From Methanorbis rubei (GTDB lineage: Archaea > Halobacteriota > Methanomicrobia > Methanomicrobiales > Methanocorpusculaceae), in assembly GCF_032714495.1 (NCBI RefSeq), contig NZ_JAWDKB010000002.1, positions 237,552-301,551 of the forward strand: DNA of 64,000 bases, read 5' to 3'. The position numbers and the translations under genes are program-made. The notes beneath the pieces were generated by a model that was not told the DNA's origin, made no database searches, and saw only the letters and a program-made list of their open reading frames with translations. Numbering within the stretch: the first letter of the stretch is position 1; each line of letters opens with the position of its first letter. This document shows, piece after piece, positions 36,619 through 45,799 of the stretch.

Positions 36619-36937
36619 GCTCCGCCCACAGAAAGACGAGACGCATGCCTTCGGCCTGCTTACCGCTTCGCGGGAGCACACAGAACTTTACTGAAAACAT
36701 CACGGAGCAGACGTGAACATCACGGAAATATTGTTTTGAATATGATGCTACGAAAAAAATATCGTTGATTAAAAAACAACTAAAAATTATTTTGCGGGAG
36801 TACAGAAATATCGTTTTGAATATGAATTCCGTTCTGTTCACGTCTGCTCCGTGATGTTTTTTCCGTGAAATTTCTGTGTGTTCCCGCGAAGCGGTAAGCA
36901 GGCCGAAGGCATGCGTCTCGTTTTTCCGTGGGCGGCT
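36619..36937. repeat. Family A element, copy 5, module C in both arms
   Basis: The longest copy. Left arm TGCTCCGCCCACAGAAAGAC then module C (GCATGCCTTCGGCCTG, CTTACCGCTTCGCGGG), then AGCAGACGTGAACATCACGG. Right arm TGTTCACGTCTGCTCCGTG, module C reversed (CCGCGAAGCGGTAAGCAGG, CCGAAGGCATGCG), and TTTTTCCGTGGGCGG. The centre contains AAAAATTATTTTG as in the copies at 1205 and 46641. It fills most of the 447-base gap after the thermosome gene. Confidence 0.9.
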
Positions 36938-37025
36938 CGTGGATAAAGGCACAGCGCCGATCACAAACTGACATGATTCCTCCCTGAAACGCTATATTCT
37001 CCTGCGACCAACAGTACAGCAGTTC

Positions 37026-37577
37026 ATGGATCCGCTGACCGTTCTTTTCGCATACTTTTCCCTCTGGGTCAATACACTCAACTACACCCTCGGGGCGGCG
37101 GTCATCGCCCTTGCCTTCGTCTACTTCACAAAAACTCTTCCGGTTGTGCAGAGGATTCTGATTCTCGCGGTAATCGGTGCTGTCGTCTCCATAATCGGGA
37201 CCGGTATTCTGATTCCTGCATCAACCCTTCCCTGGCTTGGCTACCCACTCTGTCTGTTTGCTCTCGGCAGCGGATGTGCGGTCAGTTATCTTGCGGTTGC
37301 CTCGTGGACGAAACGCAATCTCGGCTGGGTTTTAATCATCATCTGTTCCCACCTTGCTGCATACTGCGTGATGGTCTCCTCTGTATCGATTCCGCTGTTC
37401 GGAGAGTCGATCTTCGGATTTTTTATCGGGGCCGCACTATTTTCTGCCATCATCTGCTGCATTGTCACCGCTCTTGTTCTACGATGGAATCCTGCATGGA
37501 CCCCGTGGTGGATCTCCGGCGACGGCGAGGGGCGCGATGCGTTTCTCCGTAAGATCCGGAGAAAAAAGAATGCCTGA
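37026..37577 (+). CDS. integral membrane protein of unknown function
   Basis: 183 residues with about five transmembrane helices (for example ILILAVIGAVVSIIGTGIL and LGWVLIIICSHLAAYCVMV) and a basic C-terminal tail. No family is recognised. The hydrophobic spans and a TATA box (CTATATTC near 36990) with a leader of about ten bases support a real gene. The next gene starts 70 bases later. Confidence 0.78.
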   Translation: MDPLTVLFAYFSLWVNTLNYTLGAAVIALAFVYFTKTLPVVQRILILAVIGAVVSIIGTGILIPASTLPWLGYPLCLFALGSGCAVSYLAVASWTKRNLGWVLIIICSHLAAYCVMVSSVSIPLFGESIFGFFIGAALFSAIICCIVTALVLRWNPAWTPWWISGDGEGRDAFLRKIRRKKNA

Positions 37578-37647
37578 GGCCTGTGTGTACTTACTAAGTT
37601 TAACTAAGAAACAGCACCAATATACTCCAAGTATTTAGGACGATACT

Positions 37648-38922
37648 GTGCGCCACGACGTTCTCTATGAATACGATCTCCCGATTGAGGTTCTGGACGA
37701 CATCCCTCCAAGTGAAGAGGTGCTGGAGGTTTTGTATGCCCGCAGCAGTGACAACTATCATCTGCCGATTTTGTTTACCCGCCTGCGCATTCTCGGGGCA
37801 TATCCTGAGACCTCGGTGACCTACCGATTGTTTGTGATAAATTACGTAGACCTGGCCCAGGTCCATGTGAAGTTCACCCGCGGTCTCTCCACGGTTCTGA
37901 CTCTCACCCGCATCGACGGCGAAAAAAATGTTTTCAATGGCGTTCGAAACAGTGCTGAGGAGATGCGCAGGATGCTTCTGACTCTTCGCGAGGTGATGCT
38001 TGAGAAGGTTGGCGGCGAATGGAAGTTTTTGCATCGCCAGAATATTTTGTTCGACGAGTATATGCTGAGGGAGAATGATACTGTGCTGTCTTCGGTTCCG
38101 ACCATTCCTTCCGAGGATCTGTTTGAGGACAAGGAGATGCCGGGCATCGGGTGCTATGAGTCAACCGAGAAGCTGTTCGATCACTTCCCTCCGGAGGCTG
38201 CTGACGAGGATGTGTTTGAGGATATGTCTGAGGAGGTCTCTCTCGCTGCCGAGGAGATGAGCTCGGTTGCGGTGAACTCCCGCATTCAGCGGATGGTGGA
38301 GACCGTTGAGATCGCGGCTGAGATTGAGGAACGTGGGGGTGAGCCTGGCGAACTTTTGAATGATGCGACCGTTCTCGACAAGGGTGCAGGGGTTACGGAT
38401 GATCAGTGGGCGAATGAGGAGGGAGGCGATGCCCTGATTCTACCGGACAGCCATTCGAAGTCCAAGACCCCGGGTGCCGGACGGCTTGCAAAACTTGCAA
38501 CCGAACCTCTGGTTCCTGCTGATGAGGATGACTCCGAGGTGTATGTGTCGGCGACAAAGCCGCTCTCGAAGAAGGAGAAGCTTGCGGCTGAGGCGGCGGC
38601 GGTTATTTCAAAGGAGCTGGAGAGCCTGCCGGTGCCAAAAGAGTCTGAGAGTAAGGAGCCAATCAAGTCTCTGCTTCCCACGCCGCTTCCGCGTTCATCA
38701 GTCCCGAGTCAGGAGAAGCCGGCTGCGGCGGAACCGCAGCCGACTTCTGAGACGAAGAAGACTCTTCCTATGTCGATTACGCTTGAGCCGCAGGATGCTA
38801 TCGAAGAGGAGATGATCGATGCGTGTCTTGATTCGCTGAAACTTCTGCGAAATACCGGTGTGATCACCGAGGCTGAGTACAAGGAACGATGTCTCCGCCT
38901 CTTTAAACAGACCGGCGTCTGA
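37648..38922 (+). CDS. hypothetical protein with C-terminal SHOCT-like domain
   Basis: 424 residues from a GTG with an AGGA ribosome-binding site. The N-terminal 145 residues form a globular domain (YDLPIEVLDDIPPSEEVLEV, LPILFTRLRILGAYPETSV). A long acidic, Pro/Ser-rich, low-complexity middle follows, and the last 35 residues (SLKLLRNTGVITEAEYKERC) resemble the SHOCT domain, a short oligomerisation module. No function is known. It is convergent with the surface-protein array. Confidence 0.78.
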   Translation: MRHDVLYEYDLPIEVLDDIPPSEEVLEVLYARSSDNYHLPILFTRLRILGAYPETSVTYRLFVINYVDLAQVHVKFTRGLSTVLTLTRIDGEKNVFNGVRNSAEEMRRMLLTLREVMLEKVGGEWKFLHRQNILFDEYMLRENDTVLSSVPTIPSEDLFEDKEMPGIGCYESTEKLFDHFPPEAADEDVFEDMSEEVSLAAEEMSSVAVNSRIQRMVETVEIAAEIEERGGEPGELLNDATVLDKGAGVTDDQWANEEGGDALILPDSHSKSKTPGAGRLAKLATEPLVPADEDDSEVYVSATKPLSKKEKLAAEAAAVISKELESLPVPKESESKEPIKSLLPTPLPRSSVPSQEKPAAAEPQPTSETKKTLPMSITLEPQDAIEEEMIDACLDSLKLLRNTGVITEAEYKERCLRLFKQTGV

Positions 38923-38931
38923 TTTTATTTT

Positions 38932-40107
38932 TTATTTTTTGCGCAGTAAACTAAGCACGACGGCTGCGGTGAATGCGAGTACGAGTATGCCCAGGCCGAA
39001 ACCGGGGGTCTGTGTTGGTACCGGTACAGATGATCTGCTCTGAAGGGTGACTTCAGCCTCAGCGGTGACCGGTGCGTCTGGTACATATACTTTCAACAGA
39101 TACTCTCCGGCAGGAAGTCCTGCCGTGTCGAGTGACACTTCCCAGAAGACAGTGTTGCGATCCTTACCATATGCTCTGAGTGGTGTTGTTCTGGTGTATC
39201 CGGTTCGTGTGTCTTCGACCGAGTAATAGACTCTGTTTGGCACAAGTTCATACAGCAGTGTTGTTTCTTTTCCGGTGTTGATGGATCCCTGAATGATGAG
39301 TGGATCTCCGGTAATTACACTTTTTACCGGAGAAATATCGATGACCGAACTATCAGCTTCTCCGTCGCCCCGGAGAATAAAAGTCCGGGTCTGTGATCCA
39401 AAATCATAGTCGAGACCGGATGCTTTCACTTGGTAGACGTCCGTCGGGAGGGTTGCGGTGTCAAGGGAGATGCTCCAGTTGTAGAATTCTGTCGTCCCTT
39501 TTGGTACTGTTACCAGTATATATTTTACGAAGGGACGTGCTTCCGTGGTGTCAGGGGCAGTGTTGTGATCGAACCATATCGGCTGAATGTCGATGAGGAA
39601 CATTCCTTCCTGTGGCTGGAACACGGAGCCGGTGATGGTAATGTTCGCTCCAACATTTTGATCAGGGATCGGATCGATCATGATCCATGATGTTTCAGGC
39701 GTTCGCTCGATGAGGTTGTAGGTTGTGCTTGTCCTGAAATCTGTGTCAAAGGAGGTGACTTTTGCCAGAAATTTTCTTGCGTATCCGAACTCTGAGGTGT
39801 CCATGATGAAACTCCAGACATTTGCATCTCCTGTTCCCTGCTGTACCTGAATTATGTTTGATGTCTCTCCGGAATTAATGGGCTTGCAGCAGACTCGTGT
39901 GTCATGACATTCCCAGTCAGCCCAATAATGTTCAAAGAACAGTTTGCTTCCAACTGGCAGATTTGTTTCTCCGTTGATTATGTAGGTTGAGCCAAGCATC
40001 TGATCCGGAATCGGATCAATGGTTATCCAGTACTCTTCATCTGCCGCGACTCCTGCGGAAAATATCAGCACTGCACACACCACTGCTGCAAAAAATAGTT
40101 TTTTCAT
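38932..40107 (-). CDS. secreted surface protein with PGF-type C-terminal sorting signal
   Basis: 391 residues from MKKLFFAAVVC. A signal peptide ends near GVAADEEYW. Three to four beta modules each begin with a pattern like WITIDPIPDQ and IITGS-type strands (MIDPIPDQNVGANITITGS, VITGDPLIIQGS). The C-terminus TQTPGFGLGILVLAF followed by a basic end is a PGF-CTERM-type sorting signal, so the protein is probably processed and lipid-anchored by an archaeosortase. The modules resemble the DUF3821-type repeats of Methanomicrobiales surface proteins; that name is from memory. First ATG at 40116 was not used because MKKLF is the usual start. Confidence 0.85.
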   Translation of the reverse strand: MKKLFFAAVVCAVLIFSAGVAADEEYWITIDPIPDQMLGSTYIINGETNLPVGSKLFFEHYWADWECHDTRVCCKPINSGETSNIIQVQQGTGDANVWSFIMDTSEFGYARKFLAKVTSFDTDFRTSTTYNLIERTPETSWIMIDPIPDQNVGANITITGSVFQPQEGMFLIDIQPIWFDHNTAPDTTEARPFVKYILVTVPKGTTEFYNWSISLDTATLPTDVYQVKASGLDYDFGSQTRTFILRGDGEADSSVIDISPVKSVITGDPLIIQGSINTGKETTLLYELVPNRVYYSVEDTRTGYTRTTPLRAYGKDRNTVFWEVSLDTAGLPAGEYLLKVYVPDAPVTAEAEVTLQSRSSVPVPTQTPGFGLGILVLAFTAAVVLSLLRKK

Positions 40108-40142
40108 TTCATGCATACTCCAATGCTGGTATGTAGATCAAA

Positions 40143-40173
40143 AGAGTATAAAAAAAAATTGACCAAAGTCTCA
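40143..40173 (-). promoter_or_regulatory. duplicated promoter unit of the surface-protein gene at 38932
   Basis: On the - strand the segment reads GATGAGACTTTGGTCAAT, then a TATA box (TTTTATACTC) about 40 bases before the ATG, then CAGCATTGG. The same unit lies before each gene of the array (42341-42368 and 43281-43310). Confidence 0.6.
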
Positions 40174-42300
40174 TCACTTCCGTGCGAGCATCACCGCCGC
40201 CGCAACGACGAGCATTGTTGCGATGCATGCAAAACCCGGAGTCTGTGTTTTTTCCGGTGACTCTGTCGCGGTCTGCTGAACATAACCTCTTGGATAGAGT
40301 TCGAACACTCCGCGCTGTGTCAGATCCACCTCGAGTGCTGAAATTTTCAGATAATAGGTATCTGCTTTCCATTTTTCTGTGCTGACCGGTACGCTCCATA
40401 TATTTTCGCCGTCCTCTCCTCTCTCCACCATCACAACCTGATACATGCCGGACGAGGTACTGTAGGAGCGGCTGTCGTGTGCCTGCTCACGTTCCACAAT
40501 ATATTTCGGCAAAATTTCTATCAAGAGATGCAGACCTGCATCCAATCCTGTTCTGCCGGAGAGGGTGAAGTTGTCACCCTGCCTGAGGAGAGGAATCGGA
40601 TCGACAACAATCCACAGATACTTCGCTGCTGTTCCCAGCGAAAAGACCGGACCTGAGAGATACGAAGCGTCGTCCGCAACAATTGTATATTTTCCGATCC
40701 GGAGGTTTGAAGTGTCCAGCTCCACAGACCAGAGAGATCCTTTTCCGATCATCACCTCTTTGCTGAACACCGGCTCTTTGGGTTTTTGATCCGGCTTCGC
40801 GGCCCACGGCACTTCATAGACTTCGAATGTTATCCACTCTCCCGGCGCAAGTGAGGTTTTACCTGAGATTGTGATGAGATCACCAATCACACCGCCCGGA
40901 ACCTGATCGACTGTTGTCCAGTCTCCGGTACTTTGAACCATTCGCGATACCGGAGACACCTGAGAAAACTCCCGCGGGTAGGCGACTGCAATAGAGCGGA
41001 TATTTTTCTTTAACAGATCTTCTGATCTCAAAGAGGAGACAGCTACCCAGTGATTCACACCGTTTTCTCCTTTCAACACGATTGTTGAGATGCTGTCTGT
41101 TTTTGGAAGAGAGGATACATCGTCCGGCACGGTGGAAACGGTTGTGTCGATCCGGTAAAGATCGACGACAACTGTTGTTCCCAGCGGAACGGTTGTGCTG
41201 CCTGAGATCACATAGGATTCGTTCGCGCCTGATGTCCTGACCTCGTTCATCGTTATCCAGTACTCATCGAGCGGTGCGCCTGCGAAACTATCGAGATTGA
41301 CATAGTCAAACACTCTGGCTTTGGTTTCTGCATCCGTCACCGTCACCTCATACTGATCGGCATACTTCGGTTGAATCTCTGCTGAGCTGCTCCAGAAGTT
41401 GATGCCTGCATCACCTTTCTGCACGACGGCAGTTCCGACAAATGCTTTCGGATAGTCCGTCCCTGTAACGAGCAGGCTTGCCGACTTTATCACAACATCA
41501 AGCGTTGTGCCTGCTGCGAGATTTGTTGCGCCTGAGAGTACGAGCGGCTCCTCGATGGACTGATCATAAATCGGATCGAAGGTGATCCACCATGGACTCA
41601 CATTCACAAAAGGATTCAGCATGAATCCCGGGCCCTGTTGATGCATGACGTCTGGGATGGTGACCGTATGCATTCCCGGGGAAAATCCGGCAGTGTCAAC
41701 TACGACCGTCCAGGTGTTTGTCCCGTTATCTCCGGAGGAGACGATGACATTTTTTTGAAATGCAGATGTTTGCCCATCCACGTGGGATACTTCAATAAGA
41801 ACAGTTCCGCCCTCAGGAATGTTTGTGGTGCCAGAGATGCGGACTGCGTCCCCGACCGTTCGATCGAAAACAGGATATATCGCAGCCCAGATGTTTGGTT
41901 TTGGCAGATACTCAACGGCAAGCAGCTCGTCATCAGCATACATCAGACTTGCTGCTGCAACATAGTCATAGTTTCCGGCTGGCAGTGACTCAGGCTTCGG
42001 TCCTTCAACCGACCAGCTGCGAATTGATGCGTCTCCGTCAACGACCATCGTTGTGGTGAATGCGACTGGGAGATTTTGGATGTCCTTTTGTTCGGATGTC
42101 GGAAGTGTTCCATCGTATCGATGGATTTTGAGAACGATTGCTGTGTCTGATGGAATGTTTGTGCTGCCGGTAATGATGTACGGCTCATCAATCGCCGGCT
42201 GCTGAATAGGATTAATTCTGATCCATGTGTCCTCCGCTGCTGCTGTTCTAATAAGCATCAACAGCAGGCACAAGAGTATGCTGAAAATTATTTTTTTCAT
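40174..42300 (-). CDS. large secreted surface protein with repeated modules
   Basis: 708 residues from MKKIIFSILLCLLLML with a signal peptide ending near TAAAEDTW. About six modules repeat the pattern WITFDPIYDQSIEEPLVLSG...GINFWSSS...: each has a DP(I/V) start, an SG-type strand, and a later (N/T)xW within a GDxGxNxW motif. The C-terminus QTPGFACIATMLVVAAAV with a basic end is a PGF-CTERM-like sorting signal. It is a tandem duplicate of the genes on both sides, with more modules. Likely part of the cell envelope. Confidence 0.85.
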   Translation of the reverse strand: MKKIIFSILLCLLLMLIRTAAAEDTWIRINPIQQPAIDEPYIITGSTNIPSDTAIVLKIHRYDGTLPTSEQKDIQNLPVAFTTTMVVDGDASIRSWSVEGPKPESLPAGNYDYVAAASLMYADDELLAVEYLPKPNIWAAIYPVFDRTVGDAVRISGTTNIPEGGTVLIEVSHVDGQTSAFQKNVIVSSGDNGTNTWTVVVDTAGFSPGMHTVTIPDVMHQQGPGFMLNPFVNVSPWWITFDPIYDQSIEEPLVLSGATNLAAGTTLDVVIKSASLLVTGTDYPKAFVGTAVVQKGDAGINFWSSSAEIQPKYADQYEVTVTDAETKARVFDYVNLDSFAGAPLDEYWITMNEVRTSGANESYVISGSTTVPLGTTVVVDLYRIDTTVSTVPDDVSSLPKTDSISTIVLKGENGVNHWVAVSSLRSEDLLKKNIRSIAVAYPREFSQVSPVSRMVQSTGDWTTVDQVPGGVIGDLITISGKTSLAPGEWITFEVYEVPWAAKPDQKPKEPVFSKEVMIGKGSLWSVELDTSNLRIGKYTIVADDASYLSGPVFSLGTAAKYLWIVVDPIPLLRQGDNFTLSGRTGLDAGLHLLIEILPKYIVEREQAHDSRSYSTSSGMYQVVMVERGEDGENIWSVPVSTEKWKADTYYLKISALEVDLTQRGVFELYPRGYVQQTATESPEKTQTPGFACIATMLVVAAAVMLARK

Positions 42301-42340
42301 TTCCGTTCACATCCCAATGCTGGTATGTGGAGCGAAAAAA

Positions 42341-42368
42341 TATAAAAAAAAGATTGACCAAATTCTCA
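42341..42368 (-). promoter_or_regulatory. duplicated promoter unit of the surface-protein gene at 40174
   Basis: Contains GATGAGAATTTGGTCAATC then TTTTTTTATA about 40 bases before the start codon, matching the units at 40143 and 43281. Confidence 0.6.
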
Positions 42369-43241
42369 TCACTTCCGCGTGAGCATCACCGCCGCAGCCC
42401 CTCCAAGAAGTACCACAACAAACGTGAAGCCTGAGGCCTGTGCCGGCGTAGTTTCTGCCGATGGATAGATACTCATGTCAATTTCTTTTCCTTTCCAAGT
42501 GATCACGTTCGGATGTATCATTGTTGGTTTCTTTGGTGTCTCCCGTGTTGGTGCCGGCGTTGTGGAACCCGCCGGATAGACCATGAAATGTCCCGTTCTG
42601 GTTACATCCACTTCGATACCATTCAGCTTGATAGTGAACTCCTTGAAAGGAAAGCCGGTGGTATCGATCGTAGCATTCCATGTCTGAATGCCGTCATCTC
42701 CCTCGAGAACATTCGTTATGAGTGATCGTCCAAAAATATTGTTCATCCCGCACAGAGTGGCATCCGAGTTCATGACCTCGACAAGAATCCGGAGGCCCGG
42801 GGCGAGATTGGTTGTCCCTGAAAATGTCACGTTCATGCCCTCGGTGACGAACGGAATCGGATCGATGGTGATCCATGGATCAGGTATGACAACTTCCCTG
42901 TCAACAGACACTGAGGAGTTTCCTGACTGAGCGGTGATTATTGCTTTGTAGACTCCGGAAAAATAATAATTCACATCTGCTGTGCCACTTCAGATATTTA
43001 CTCCATTATCACCTTTCAGCACCGTCGTGATTATGCTTTTTGGCTTGCTTCCCAAAGGCATCAGATTGATCTCCAGAACTGTTCCCGGTTCGAGATTTGT
43101 CGTTCCTGACAGCGTTACTGAAGCCTTGATCGCCATACTTTCAAGAGGATCAATCTCTACCCAGTACTCTTCTTCTGCCGCCACTCCTGCGGAAAATATC
43201 AGCAGTGCACAGAGCGTCGCTATCAAAAACAGTTTTTTCAT
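42369..43241 (-). pseudogene. surface-protein gene interrupted by an in-frame TGA
   Basis: Reading on the - strand, MKKLFLIATLC at 43241 starts a signal peptide and one module, but a TGA at 42992-42990 stops it after 83 residues (GDNGVNI then stop). The same frame continues directly as SGTADVNYYFSG through a second module to PGF-CTERM-like ASGFTFVVVLLGG and a basic end at 42369. In the sister genes the position of the stop holds Trp (GVNHW, GINFW, GENIW), so a TGG to TGA change explains it. The open frames 42990-43241 and 42369-42974 are the two halves of one 291-codon gene. It may be a true pseudogene, a phase-variable state or a sequencing error. Confidence 0.8.
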
Positions 43242-43280
43242 CTCACTTAAACTCCAATGCTGATATGTAGATCAAAATAG

Positions 43281-43310
43281 TATAAAAAAAGATTGACCAA
43301 AGTCTCATCA
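43281..43310 (-). promoter_or_regulatory. duplicated promoter unit of the interrupted surface gene
   Basis: GATGAGACTTTGGTCAATC and TTTTTTTATACTATT on the - strand, about 40 bases before the start codon at 43241. It is almost identical to the unit at 40143, although the gene it serves is broken. Confidence 0.6.
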
Positions 43311-43361
43311 CCAATCAACCGCTGCTTCCGAGCGCAGCGAGAATGCCGAGCCGGTTTTTTC

Positions 43362-43399
43362 TGTGGGGTTGCCCCGCCCACGGCGGGTGCAACCCCACA
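43362..43399 (-). terminator. strong hairpin terminator downstream of nrdJ
   Basis: TGTGGGGTTGC pairs with GCAACCCCACA, and the inner CCCGCC pairs with GGCGGG around a 3-base loop (one bulged T), giving a stem of about 17 bp. It lies 20 bases after the nrdJ stop on the - strand; T-runs lie just before and after. The apex CCGCCCACGGCGG resembles a family A end. Confidence 0.65.
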
Positions 43400-43418
43400 T
43401 TAGAAAAAAGCGGGGCGG

Positions 43419-45626
43419 TTAGCTGCACCCGCTCCAGCCGCAGTGCTTACAGATGCCCATATTGCATCCCTCGCCGAAGTCCAGCGGCTCCCCGCACTCA
43501 GGGCACGGATTCCCCTTCTTCACACCAGGCGTCACCGTCTGAACCACCCAGTTGTCCAGCGTCGCAATCGCCTGATTCGTTGCCGCAAGTTCAATACACT
43601 TGCCCACCACATCAGCACAGGACATTCCTTCTGAACTTCTGTTCCGCACCGCTGAAATACAGCTCACCTTCGCAAACTGCTTCACAAACTTCTCGTACGG
43701 CACACCATTCTGCAAACCCGTACTGATACTTCTGCCAAGAGCATTGCTGCTTGCCTCACAGCCTGCACCAACAGTCCTGATGAACACCTCCATCGGCTTA
43801 CCTGCAAGCGTGTTCACCGTAATATACAGACGGCAGCATCCGGACTGTGCAAGGAATGTTCTTCCGTCCAGCTCCCGCGGGCGGGCGAACAGCTGCTGCA
43901 CAATCTGCGGCTCGGGAGTTGTCGCTGCCGGCTCAGCCTTCTTCTCCTCCTTCTTCTCAAGGGCCAGCACCACATCCTCACGCGATCCGGTCCGGTAGAG
44001 CGTCATACCCTTAATGCCCTCCTTCCATGCTAACAGAACAGCATCTGCCACCTGCTCCTTCGTTGCAGAGAACGGCATATTGATCGTCTTTGAAATTGAC
44101 GCATGCACATGCTTCTGGAACACCGCCTGCATCAGAACATGATCGCGCCACTTGATGTCAAGCGCAGTCTTAAACACCGCACGGAACGCTTCCGGCAGCC
44201 AGGCAACATCCTGCACCGATCCGGTCTCATGAACATGACTGATAATCTCGTCACGCTTTGCCTCGGCAGCATCGCCGGAGAACCCGAGTCCCGCAATCAC
44301 GCGGCGGAGCTCGGACTCGAAGTACGGATGCACCATAATGAACGTCTTGTTGACCGTGTTGCGGCGCGTGTACGCAAACGAAAACACCGGCTCAATACCT
44401 GACGAACATCCGGCAAGAAGCGAGATCGTGCCGGTCGGCGCGATCGTTGTCAGTGCTGAGTTTCGCATAATGCGTCCCTGCTGGTCCCAGACCGAATCCT
44501 TGTAGGCAGGGAACGTTCCCCTCTCCTTACCAAGCCGTTCGGACTCCTGCATCGCCACATCATTCACGCGGGCCATGATCTCCTCGCAGAAGTTGCGGCC
44601 TGCTTCAGAATCGTACGGAATCCTGAGCATCAGCATCGCATCATGCACACCCATCAGACCAAGACCAACCTTCCTCGTGCGGTTCGTTGCCTCCTTGATC
44701 TGTTCGATCGGGAACACATTCTTCGTGATGACCGCGTCTAAGAACCGGACCGCCATCCGCGTCATCTTATCCAGCGCATCATAGTTCACACCATCTGCAC
44801 GGATAAACATTGCAAGATTGATACTGCCTAAAACACAGGACTCAAACGGCAGCAGCGGCTGCTCGCCGCAGGGGTTTGTCGTATCGATCGGGCCAAGCTG
44901 CGGAGTAGGGTTCTTCGAGTTTATCGTGTCATAGAAGAGAATACCAGGCTCACCGTTCTTCCAGACCCCTTCCACAATACCGTCCCAGATCTCGCGGACC
45001 GTAATGGTCTCGCCTTCGGCAGTCTTCAGCCACTCGCGGTCCAGATCACCTGCTGCGACTGCTTTCATGAACTCATCGTTCATCATGACCGAGATATTGA
45101 AGTTCGAGAAGTCGCCTTCCTTGGCCTTGCTCTTGATGAACTTCATGATGTCCTGGTGCCAGACATTGAGGATGCCCATGTTCGCGCCGCGCCTGCGTCC
45201 GCCCTGTTTGATAACATCGGTCGCCGCGTTAAAGACCCGCATGAATGAGACGGGACCTGATGCAACGCCGTCCGTTGACCGGACCGGAGAGCCTTCCGGC
45301 CGGAGATGAGAAAAGTTGTAGCCGGTGCCGCCGCCGGACTGGTGAATGATTGCACCCCAGCGGATGGCATCAAAGATCTCAGGCAGAGAGTCGTTTACCG
45401 GCAAAGTAAAGCAGGCAGAGAGCTGGCCGAGCGGCGTGCCCGCGTTCATGAGTGTCGGTGAGTTTGGAAGAAACTCGAGGTTCATCATTGCCTCGAAATA
45501 TTCTTTTGTCTCTTCCGGAGTTTCACCGAGAGCGTCTGCCACACGCCTGCAAACATCCTCAAAGGATTTCTCGCCTGCACGGTAATACCGCGCGGCAAGA
45601 ATACTGTCAACAACTGAGTCCGCCAT
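43419..45626 (-). CDS. nrdJ: ribonucleoside-diphosphate reductase, adenosylcobalamin-dependent (class II)
   Basis: 735 residues. NLEFLPNSPTLMNAG, LSACFTLPVNDSLPEI and GGGTGYNFSHLRP in the N-terminal half, NPCGEQPLLPFESC in the middle and IAPTGTISLLAGCSSGIEP later are signatures of class II reductase (the radical-site cysteine in LGxxNPCGEQ...). The C-terminus has a zinc-ribbon-like CPECGEPLDF...CKHCGWSGC that carries the redox-active cysteines. It makes deoxyribonucleotides without oxygen, using vitamin B12. No ferritin-like small subunit is nearby, as expected for class II. Divergent from pdaD. Confidence 0.95.
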   Translation of the reverse strand: MADSVVDSILAARYYRAGEKSFEDVCRRVADALGETPEETKEYFEAMMNLEFLPNSPTLMNAGTPLGQLSACFTLPVNDSLPEIFDAIRWGAIIHQSGGGTGYNFSHLRPEGSPVRSTDGVASGPVSFMRVFNAATDVIKQGGRRRGANMGILNVWHQDIMKFIKSKAKEGDFSNFNISVMMNDEFMKAVAAGDLDREWLKTAEGETITVREIWDGIVEGVWKNGEPGILFYDTINSKNPTPQLGPIDTTNPCGEQPLLPFESCVLGSINLAMFIRADGVNYDALDKMTRMAVRFLDAVITKNVFPIEQIKEATNRTRKVGLGLMGVHDAMLMLRIPYDSEAGRNFCEEIMARVNDVAMQESERLGKERGTFPAYKDSVWDQQGRIMRNSALTTIAPTGTISLLAGCSSGIEPVFSFAYTRRNTVNKTFIMVHPYFESELRRVIAGLGFSGDAAEAKRDEIISHVHETGSVQDVAWLPEAFRAVFKTALDIKWRDHVLMQAVFQKHVHASISKTINMPFSATKEQVADAVLLAWKEGIKGMTLYRTGSREDVVLALEKKEEKKAEPAATTPEPQIVQQLFARPRELDGRTFLAQSGCCRLYITVNTLAGKPMEVFIRTVGAGCEASSNALGRSISTGLQNGVPYEKFVKQFAKVSCISAVRNRSSEGMSCADVVGKCIELAATNQAIATLDNWVVQTVTPGVKKGNPCPECGEPLDFGEGCNMGICKHCGWSGCS

Positions 45627-45799
45627 AGCATCAACCTAATAGTATTGTTCAGTCTGTGTCGTGAGGGGCACGACTGACTGAGATGTTTACTAGTTAGAGT
45701 TCCCTGATATTTATCTTGGTCATTTGCTCCCACATGGATCATGAGTGTGGCAGGTGAAACACAATTATTATTGAATCAGACAGCAACTTGTATTGAAGT

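Noticed and set aside
42990..42992. TGA as selenocysteine or programmed frameshift
   Set aside because: Sister proteins have Trp at this position, no selenocysteine insertion element is seen and no frame change is needed.
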